Shown in pieces: positions 53,642 through 60,000 of a stretch of 60,000 nucleotides of DNA (positions are counted from its first letter, which is position 1; every line of letters starts with the position of its first letter). The stretch lies in NCBI GenBank assembly GCA_009746045.1, contig RPFO01000164.1:1766399-1826398 (forward strand), in the 5' to 3' direction. Below the pieces are notes generated by a model that worked only from the letters and a program-made list of their open reading frames with translations, was not told where the DNA came from and did not search any database. The position numbers were made by a program, and so were the translations under genes. Origin of the DNA: Mesostigma viride. Lineage: Eukaryota; Streptophyta; Mesostigmatophyceae; Mesostigmatales; Mesostigmataceae.

Positions 53642-54350
53642 GCCAATATGAGCATGGTGCATGTATTATAATGCAAGTCTGAGTGCACCCCCCTCATTTG
53701 GGGAGTTGTAAACATCCTTATTGAATAATCCAATCATCCTTCTGGTGTTTAGAACCCTGCCCCGATGATGGGGGGTGGGTAAACTTTTCCTAGCACTGAA
53801 AAGTTCGTCTTTTGTCCAAGTTTGACTGAGCATATCTTGTAAAGTACCTAGTAGACTCCAGATATTATTGTATATTCTGAAAGCCCTCAAAGTGTAGATA
53901 TTAAAAAAATGTTAGATGACTTCATTTGGACTTGTGGTCTAGGAGCTATGGTTTGTTTGATTTTCAGGGGTCAAAACGCCCAAAAATGCCTTAGCGTAGT
54001 CACCCGCCAATATGAGCATGGTGCCTACAGTAAAATGCAGTTTTGAATGCCCCCCCCCCGTTTGGGGACCCCTGGACATCCTAACAAAATAATCCAATCA
54101 TGCATTAGGTGTTTAGAACCCTGCCCTCCAAAAAAGGGGGGGGTAAACTTCAGTTCCTAGCGCGGAAAAGTTCGTCTTTTGTCCAACTTTGACTGCAGCT
54201 ACCATCCAAACTACTCAATGAGCACCAGATATTATTGCATATTCTGAAAGCCCTTGAAGTGTAGATATCAAAAAAATGTTGGTTGAGGGCATTTGGACTT
54301 GTGGTCTAGGAGTTATGATTTTTTTCATTTTTGGGGGTCAAAAAAGCAAA
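53642..54350. repeat. Two tandem copies of a 365-bp repeat
   Basis: GCCAATATGAGCATGGTGC at about 53642 and 54007 begins two diverged copies with shared landmarks in order: AATAATCCAATCAT, GTGTTTAGAACCCTGCCC, AAAAGTTCGTCTTTTGTCC, ATATTCTGAAAGCCC and ATTTGGACTTGTGGTCTAGG. The length equals about two units of the smaller satellites near 6-8 and 23 kb. It lies at the right inside edge of the piggyBac-bearing element. Confidence 0.85.
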
Positions 54351-54361
54351 AAAAGTTGCGG

Positions 54362-54811
54362 CCGACTATGAGCCAAGGGCCGCGCCACCGAAACGTCAAT
54401 AAGCAGATGCCGGCCACCCCCCTCAAAGTCCAGCACCACGATGTCAGGCCGGTGGTTGGGGGAATAGAAGGCAGTGCCATCCGCATCCTCGGACCGGATG
54501 TTCGCGTGGGGGAAAACCGACCGAATCATGGCGAGCACCACCGTCAGGAGGACAGTGCGCAAATACAAATACCAATTCTGATTCTGTTGGCCCCCCATGC
54601 AGGCAAGGTAGTGAGTCCCCGGTGGGATCCAGCGGCTGCCCACAGCTACCACAAGGCCGCCCGGCCGGAACAAGAGGCTGCGGGGCAAATAGCTGGTGCC
54701 GGAGCGCCACCGAGTAGTGGCTGGGAGCCAAGGCGAATGGGGGGGCCATGGGAAGAGCATGAAGGTACGCCGAGCCCACACTCCGCAAGGAAAGCGAGAA
54801 CAGCCACGCAC
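54362..54811 (-). pseudogene. Retroelement endonuclease fragment (part 1)
   Basis: Minus-strand frame ending at the piggyBac junction. It has HYLACMGG and NHRPDIVVLDFEGGGRHLLIDVSVARPLAHS, a PD-(about 12)-D arrangement as in restriction-like PD-D/EXK endonucleases of R2/NeSL-type retroelements. Upstream coding (DWIALFADLNAQ) continues at about 55570-55610 beyond the LINE A insertion, whose 10-bp duplication (CCTGGGCGTT) falls inside the frame. Confidence 0.6.
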
Positions 54812-54824
54812 GTCCCTGGGCGTT

Positions 54825-55559
54825 AATTAATTAATTATCAACATCGCTCCGTTGGGAGTCAATGTAGCGCATATCCCTGAGAAGGGGCATATGGCTTTTA
54901 ATACATCCTAGGCTACTTCATGCAAGGGTGGGAATGTAAGCTACCCTTGCTCTAGGTGCACCAGGGCACCTGCACCCTCATGGTCTATCACGCTATGCCC
55001 GGGTAAGGGGGGGAGCATGCCTGTGAGGGAGGAAGATCAGCATGGCTATACAAGAGCTAGGACATGGCTGCTCGACAGAGAGCATCTCTCTGCATGGCAT
55101 AGCATGGCTAAATTCTTAATGCAACATCCATGGGGGGGTCCCATTATAGGCATGGCTTGGCTAAACATAGCCAGGGCGTAGCATGGCTGTACTAGGCTAT
55201 GGCTGGTGGTGGACCGTGCGTTGGCGGCACGTGACTAGGTGTGTTGGCACAGCTAGGCAAATAGTCTAGGCATGGCTGCCTTAGCGGCAGTGACGCCAAG
55301 GGTTACAATCTAGGGCTATTGCTATTCTAGCCCGCTGGGGGCGTCCACATCTTGTGGTTGATCATCAGGTCCCCGCCCCTCCAGTACACCTTGGGCTTCT
55401 GGGGGTCCTGCTTATGGCGGAGGTATTCCGGCCACAGGTCGCGTCGCTGCTGTTGCTGAGCGGGGGTGAGGTCGTCATCCAGCGTCCAGGTGAGGTCGTG
55501 CAACCGCTTGCGACGAGAGAGGAACCGCTGCTTATCCTCAGGGGAGGGGAAGGTGAGGT
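54825..55559 (-). mobile_element. LINE A copy 3, 5'-truncated
   Basis: Minus-strand. CCTGGGCGTT at 54815-54824 and 55560-55569 is the target duplication. It contains the tail (TTAATTAATTAATTA, 54823-54837), hairpin (54847-54858), a 3' UTR and only the last 78 or so codons of ORF1. The ORF1-proximal part of the UTR (55140-55326) matches copy 2 and the tail-proximal part (54838-55150) matches copy 1, so it is a mosaic. Confidence 0.9.
55327..55559 (-). pseudogene. LINE A ORF1 C-terminal fragment
   Basis: Encodes SPEDKQRFLSRRKRLHDLTW and DDDLTPAQQQQRRDLWPEY, nearly identical to the end of ORF1 at 22480-22701, through to MWTPPAG and the stop. The residues before SPEDK in the open frame belong to the host retroelement, not to the LINE. 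Confidence 0.9.
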
Positions 55560-55633
55560 CCTGGGCGTTGAGGTCCGCGAAAAGAGCAATCCAATCAGCC
55601 GTGTGCAGAATTATTAATATATATATATGTGTA

Positions 55634-56040
55634 ATGGATACAAATTGGGACGGAACCAATCTTGCAAATTCATGAACGAATTCATTGATGTAGATCATTG
55701 ACGTCGATAATTAGTAAGACATGGATCAGTTTCAAATTGGACATCAATTTATTAGCTAGCTAGCATATGTACTACTATAAAATTTTATTAATTGAAATTG
55801 AATTTTTCACATGTATGAAGGAGACATGTATGCCCCATATTCTGTATTTGTGGAGGTTCACATGGTGAAAAGTAGTATTTCTTGAGCTATTAGTTAGGGG
55901 GCACTTTGGGTGTGTTGACCATGTTCATTCATGAAAAAGTGCTAATTTGATGCGGTAAAATGATATTCCACTAGTCCCAAATGGTATTTTCAAGCCTTCC
56001 AAGTATACCAGAAGTTGGCTCTGGGTGGGCCTGAACATTG
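55634..56040. other. No gene recognised
   Basis: AT-rich DNA with several ATTAATT and TAGCTAGC words; no ORF of note and no repeat assigned. Confidence 0.5.
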
Positions 56041-56047
56041 TGGGGAC

Positions 56048-57056
56048 GCCCTGCTGAAGACCCCTGACCCGGCGGTGAGGGATCTTCTGCTGGCGTTCTG
56101 CAACCGTGTCCTGCTCTCTGACGAGCCTCCGCCTGCTGAGTGGCAGACGGCCATCCGCGTCATGCTGTACAAGAAGGGCTCTGGCGCTGCTGACCCCGGT
56201 AACTATCGGGGTGTCTGCCTCCAGAGCGCCGCGCTGAAGGTCTTCATGCGCATGATGCTGCACAGGCTCCGCGCCGCGCTGGACCCACACCTGGGTGAGT
56301 CTCAGATGGGTTTCCGTCGTGGTCGTATCACTGACAGTCATGGCTGTGTTTGTCGCGCGCCAATTGATGGAGGAGGTGCGTCGCCTTTGCCCTGACAGTT
56401 TGCCGCTGGTCTTCATTTTTGTTGACTAAGGCCTTTGACACGGTCCTCTGGGAGGCTCTTTGGGCCATCCTAGCTCAAGGGCAGGTGGGCGAGCACCGCA
56501 AAGCATGCTCTTCAAGGTCCTCGTCCTCACGGTGCTTACGTATGGCGCCGAGGCGTGGACACTCACGGACACCATGGCAGCTAAGCTCGACGGCACGGTT
56601 TCACAGGATGCTCCGACAGGTCCTGAATGTAGGGTTTTCCCAGCATAGGTCATTAGAGTCTTTGTATCAGGGTATGCCTCGTATTTCGGACGAGATTAGG
56701 CAGCGTAGGATAGCATTTGTAGGACATCTTGAGCACTCGCACCAGCCAGGTCGACACTGCACTCGGTCTGGCCGGCCCCCAGCGGCTTGGCCAGCCAGGG
56801 CGGCATATTTTGACCTGGCCTGGCCCCAAGGACATTCCTAAAAGGGTGGGGAAACATGGGCACCACGAACTACACCCAGATGTTGCTGGCCGACCTAGTG
56901 GTCCCAGCCCAGTTTGAACACCGCATCCACTCTCTCTCCCTTCTTTGGACTGCCATGCTGAACAAGACGCGGTGGCAGAAGATTGTCAAGGCTCACACGC
57001 CAGCCCCTGTGGGCAAGCCACCTCCCCCCAAGAGGAGGAGGCGTTTTGATGAGTAA
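56048..57056 (+). pseudogene. LINE B ORF2 remnant with internal RT deletion
   Basis: Matches 16180-17754 of copy 1 but lacks several hundred bases from after AFDTVLWEALWAILA to the MLFKVLVLTVLTYGAEAW segment. The catalytic YADD block is therefore gone. There are further small frame changes (near 56330 and 56415). The C terminus GKPPPPKRRRRFDE is retained, ending at 57056. Dead on arrival or decayed. Confidence 0.9.
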
Positions 57057-57065
57057 TGTAGTTAG

Positions 57066-58777
57066 CCCCTAAATGGGCGGAAATGCTGCCGATAAATCGG
57101 CAGTAACTCACCTATTTTGTAAACCAGCCCCTGTACAACCTAGCAATATCCAATGGCTGTCCTTGGGGGGCAAGCATGTCCATGAGTTGCCCTAAGCCGT
57201 GATATATCACAACCTCACATATATTCATCGTAGGCCATGTATAACTGCCGTCAAAGTCAGGGGGGTCAAGACGAGCGTTTTCATTTTTGGTAGAATGTGC
57301 ATTTTGAATTATGTTGTAAGAGCTAGGCACCTACCACTTCAGGGATGATAAACAATTAGTTGCTGAACAGTTTGAGCCATTGGGGTCATCATTTGGGTGG
57401 GTATACCAGCAGTTACACCCAGTACAGCCCATAGGGGTACCGTTGGTAAAAAGCAACCAAGGGGGTAGGAGTGGGCATACTACCTACTAATACCTACTAA
57501 TATGGCCCCCAACCATGCCAAACAATACATTTCCCTTCCACAATGATGGGGAAACATAACTGCATCATCACACTGCCCTTACATGGCACCTATGTGCAGG
57601 TGCCACCTTGTCCATGCACGTAGGTAACGTGGTACGGATACCCTACGCAAGGCATGCATTCTAGGAGGCAGCCACCAACAAACTAGTGATTTTAAGCCTA
57701 TTTCAGCCTGCCCTACAGTAGCAAGGATAAACTAGGCCTAAGCTGCTATAGCTTGCCAGGTGATGGCCAGCACACCTGGTGGCACATGCTGACAATGGGA
57801 AGCTTCTACTCACCGGTTACATGCTTGATGATGCCACAGAGACCAGCCAACTGCCTCACACTCATGCAATATGTGTGTGGGAAATGTATAACAATACATT
57901 CAACATATATGGAGGTATTCAAACCCATACAGCCTCTAAAACTTATCACCATCACCCTGTGGCAGGTCAACTGACTGAGGGAAGCATCTAAGAAGGGTGT
58001 TTTAGAAAGGGGCCAGGCCAGGGTCAAGAAAGAGCATGAATAATGCAAAAAGAATGTGCTACACAAGCTAGAACGTATATATAAACGTCAAACATCGATA
58101 GGAAAACGATGCTTAAGCTTTACCAGGCATGGATGGCGTTACCTTGGCCCAGGCGGTGGCCGCAAAATGGCGCATTTCGGCACACCAAAGTTGTGCAGCA
58201 TGGTCGCTGGATTCGGCGATTTCTGGCCACCCTTGCACGTTTACGACTACAAATCATCATAAAAAGTACAAAGAAACCAATATGTCCTTTAAAATACGCA
58301 GGAAAGGTATTGCTGTCAACGTTTCTATCGTCCGGCCTGATCGCAGTTTTTTCCAGCAAGAACGCTGCCGACACCTATCAAATGGCATTCCCGCGAACCA
58401 AAAATTGGCCTGTATGATCTTTAGGACGTATAAAATCAATATCCTAAGTTTGGCCAGAAAATTCGAACGCAAACGTAAATGCCATGCGTGGGCGCAAGCC
58501 GCCATGGCCAGGTCGTCGTTTTCCGGAATGCACGTTGTGCGTGAAAAAGTACCCTGACCCCCTGTACTTTGACGGTCTGGAACACCTGTTAAACTTGGTC
58601 AAAATATAGCAAACCCTAGTATCATGTTCTGGAGAAACTTATAAACTTTCATTCTTCTCAGCTAAACGTTTCCTAATTCCCAATGGTATTCTCGCAAACT
58701 GGTCCCCCGAGTAGGTGCCGACAAATCGGCTGTAAGTCACTTTTTGGCGGAAAATCGGCAGCAAGACCATTTAGGGG
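57066..58777. mobile_element. 1712-bp TIR element in LINE B 3' UTR
   Basis: CCCCTAAATGG at 57066-57076 and CCATTTAGGGG at 58767-58777 are 11-bp perfect TIRs. TTAG at 57062-57065 and 58778-58781 is a 4-bp target duplication, and removing the insert restores the LINE B 3' UTR seen at 17755 onward. Both ends have subterminal hairpins built from GCCGAT/ATCGGC (perfect 8-bp stem at 57086-57103; a weaker one near 58717-58730). CCC-starting ends with a 4-bp TTA-type duplication recall piggyBac, with TTAG in place of TTAA. No transposase: the longest ORF (58129-58557) is unrecognised. Confidence 0.85.
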
Positions 58778-59007
58778 TTAGGATTTTTCAGACTAGATCG
58801 CTTAGAGTTAGGTTATAGTTCGATTACGCGGCTTCCTCCACTCCACCCATCCATCAAGGAATGTATGCTACATGATCTCCCAACGGAGGCATGTTATAAT
58901 TTAATTTAATTTTTTAATATATGGGGACTCGAATGATTTATCTAGTACCAAATCCGACAGGCTTGCATCACTCCCCGGAAAGGAGAACTTTTGCGGATGA
59001 CTGTAGG

Positions 59008-59185
59008 TGTCAGTTGGCGATGCCCTAGGATCCGGAGACGTCCGTCCTATAGTCAGCAAAAGTTGGTGCGAGAGGTCCCCAGTTCGATTCCGGCCTGGAT
59101 TCATTTGCAGATCGCGTTTTCCGCGGACCGGCACTAAACGCAATTGGTTTTCACCTTTGCGGCGTGCCAAATCAGAATATGAGGA
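59008..59185 (+). other. tRNA-like / SINE-like sequence
   Basis: TGTAGGTGTCAGTTGGC (about 59002-59018) resembles a pol III A box and AGTTCGATTCC (about 59083-59093) a B box, but the T-arm does not pair well and no tRNA cloverleaf can be drawn. The adjacent 59145-59179 occurs elsewhere (41691-41725, inverted), so it is dispersed. A tRNA-derived SINE remnant is possible. Confidence 0.3.
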
Positions 59186-59396
59186 CGTTGCTTGAGAAAA
59201 TTCTTTACCTGCTCATAGCATTATGCACTGGTTGTATCCTTTCAAATTCAGAGCGTGCAACAGGCGTACAACCTCCTTGATGAAGTCCTGTTTGTATGAA
59301 CAAAGCCTAGAAAAACGATGTACGTCCGACACCGTCGGGATTGAAAAATGTATGAAGCCAACTGGATGGAACCCCTAAGTCAAAGCTGCCCGACAG

Positions 59397-60000
59397 ATTA
59401 ATTAATTAATAAAACTCGAGCTCCCGTTGGGGAGTCACGGAGAATAAACCCCGATGGATGGATGGATGGATGGATGGGTACATCCAGGAATTAATTGTTG
59501 TCTCACTTAGTACACGCAATCCGACCGGTCTATTCTATCTAGATACAAAAATATTCCTACTCTATATCTATCGATCGTGCCCTAGACCGGCCCTAGGTAG
59601 AGGTCTTGCCTAGCTCATCCTTTCCACGTTTGGAAACACGCGGCTTCCCCACTGGAGGGGGGTCGTTGTCCTCTGTTACCTGAGCCCACTTGGCCTCGTC
59701 CATAATCTTTTTCCATATCACGGAGAGGCCTAGGCCCCCCATGTCCTCTTCTAGCTGCTCTTTGAAAGTGCGGGCCTTGCGGCGTCTAGCATTGCTGGGC
59801 CCGTCCCACGTGAGGAGGTGCCTGCCAGGCCGAGCAGGTCGCAGCAGGCGGAGGGGCCGCACGTGATGTGTCTACCTAGTAGGTGCGAGCTAAGTGCCCT
59901 ACTAGCTGCAGGCGCCGCTGCTTGATGGTGCTCGTGATGAGTGGCATGCCCGACAGATGCACGGGCATGATCAAATGTCCACAATTACGTGTTGTAAATC
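59397..60000 (-). mobile_element. LINE C, 3' end (continues beyond window)
   Basis: Minus-strand LINE end: TTAATTAA tail (59397-59410), hairpin CTCCC-CAAC-GGGAG as read on minus (59421-59434), a GGAT microsatellite in the 3' UTR (59455-59479) and the ORF2 C terminus. The last 23 bases around the hairpin are identical to those of LINE A copy 2. Confidence 0.85.
59587..59960 (-). pseudogene. LINE C ORF2 C-terminal part
   Basis: Read on minus: LSGMPLITSTIKQRRLQLVG followed by HLART, then a frame change/stop near 59875, then LLRPARPGRHLLTWDGP, KKIMDEAKWAQV and PPPVGKPRVSKRGKDE. Order and residues match the C terminus of LINE B ORF2 (QRRIAFVGHLAR, PGRHILTWPGP, KPPPPKRRRRFDE), so this is a related but distinct LINE. 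RT and endonuclease would lie outside the window. Confidence 0.8.

Larger units (their letters stand above)
51115..54371 (+). mobile_element. piggyBac transposase-bearing element inserted in the retroelement
   Basis: CATAGTCGGCCG at 51115-51126 and CGGCCGACTATG at 54360-54371 form 12-bp inverted repeats exactly where the retroelement reading frame is interrupted. Just inside the left end is a hairpin (TACCATCC-AAAT-GGATGGTA, 51131-51150) and GACGTAA repeats. The expected TTAA is absent: the left flank reads CTAACCC. Either the target site is a variant (CTAA/TTAG) with decay at the right end, or the end assignment is slightly off. Confidence 0.6.
50613..55633 (-). mobile_element. Nested retroelement fragment with restriction-like endonuclease
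   Basis: Minus-strand C-terminal part of a non-LTR-type polyprotein, broken into pieces by two later insertions (51115-54371 and 54825-55559). Outer boundaries are suggested by ATATATATGTGTA at 50613-50625 and 55621-55633, a possible 13-bp target duplication, but the sequence is low-complexity. An AT-rich tail follows the last codons on the minus strand (50640-50660). Type assignment rests on the PD...D signature and the downstream EEFGAMGP segment typical of such C termini. Confidence 0.5.
56048..58921 (+). mobile_element. LINE B copy 2, truncated, with nested element
   Basis: TGGGGAC at 56041-56047 and 58922-58928 is a possible 7-bp target duplication. Coding sequence starts at the RT region (LLKTPDPAVRDLL). 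The 3' UTR is split by a 1712-bp insert and resumes at 58782, ending in the CTCC-CAAC-GGAG hairpin (58877-58888) and TTTAA tail (58894-58920), matching copy 1. Confidence 0.85.

Noticed and set aside
59008-59102. Complete tRNA gene
   Set aside because: A- and B-box-like words are present, but T-arm and acceptor pairing fail and the length is about 100 without an anticodon arm; kept only as a possible SINE remnant.
59145-59179. Empty target site of the giant pogo-like element
   Set aside because: These 35 bp match the element's right flank exactly up to the TA, but the sequence after the TA does not match the element's left flank, so it is only another copy of a dispersed repeat.

Overview
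The window is eukaryotic nuclear DNA made almost entirely of repeats. GT-AG (and one GC-AG) introns, LINE-type and LTR retrotransposons, pogo- and piggyBac-type DNA transposons and long microsatellites rule out a bacterium or organelle. The GC-rich LINE coding sequence and short introns would fit an alga or another protist. The species cannot be fixed from the sequence, and no rRNA, convincing tRNA or clear single-copy housekeeping gene is visible.

Layout. 1-11.0 kb holds a small MITE, two of three dispersed GT-rich arrays, a 25-bp GCATGC minisatellite and degenerate satellites of about 170 bp. 11.0-14.9 kb holds the third GT array and a minus-strand ORF1-only LINE ('LINE A') with a 12-bp target duplication. 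14.95-17.9 kb is a 5'-truncated ORF2 LINE ('LINE B', partial APE endonuclease plus RT). 17.96-20.04 kb is a piggyBac-type non-autonomous element flanked by TTAA. 20.1-23.25 kb is a second LINE A copy, flanked by a 130-bp direct repeat and with its ORF1 split by a 769-bp TIR element.

23.876-41.690 kb reads as one very large pogo-like DNA transposon: CAGGGGCAGCTC termini, TA at both ends and GTGG(G/A)AC-rich subterminal repeats. It carries a seven-exon minus-strand transposase gene (24375-38623) and a divergent acidic ORF (39553-40074). Between the two starts lies a 60-bp-unit array built from the same motif as the ends. Intron 2 of the transposase has swollen to 9.5 kb because it contains ACAT and GGAA microsatellites and a 7.85-kb LTR retrotransposon. 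That retrotransposon has an unusual apparent domain order: Gag, integrase, protease, RT, RNase H.

42.3-50.4 kb is an unrecognised, frame-broken plus-strand gene or genes with short introns; three of the introns share a 15-bp GC-rich motif at nearly the same place. 50.6-55.6 kb is a nest: a minus-strand retroelement fragment with a restriction-like-endonuclease signature is split by a piggyBac transposase element and by a third LINE A copy. 56.05-58.92 kb is a second LINE B copy carrying a 1712-bp TIR element (TTAG target duplication) in its 3' UTR. The window ends inside a third LINE ('LINE C', minus). Its last nucleotides match LINE A, making it a candidate mobiliser of the ORF1-only elements.

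All reading-frame joins, splice sites and repeat comparisons were made by eye; no alignment or database search was run.
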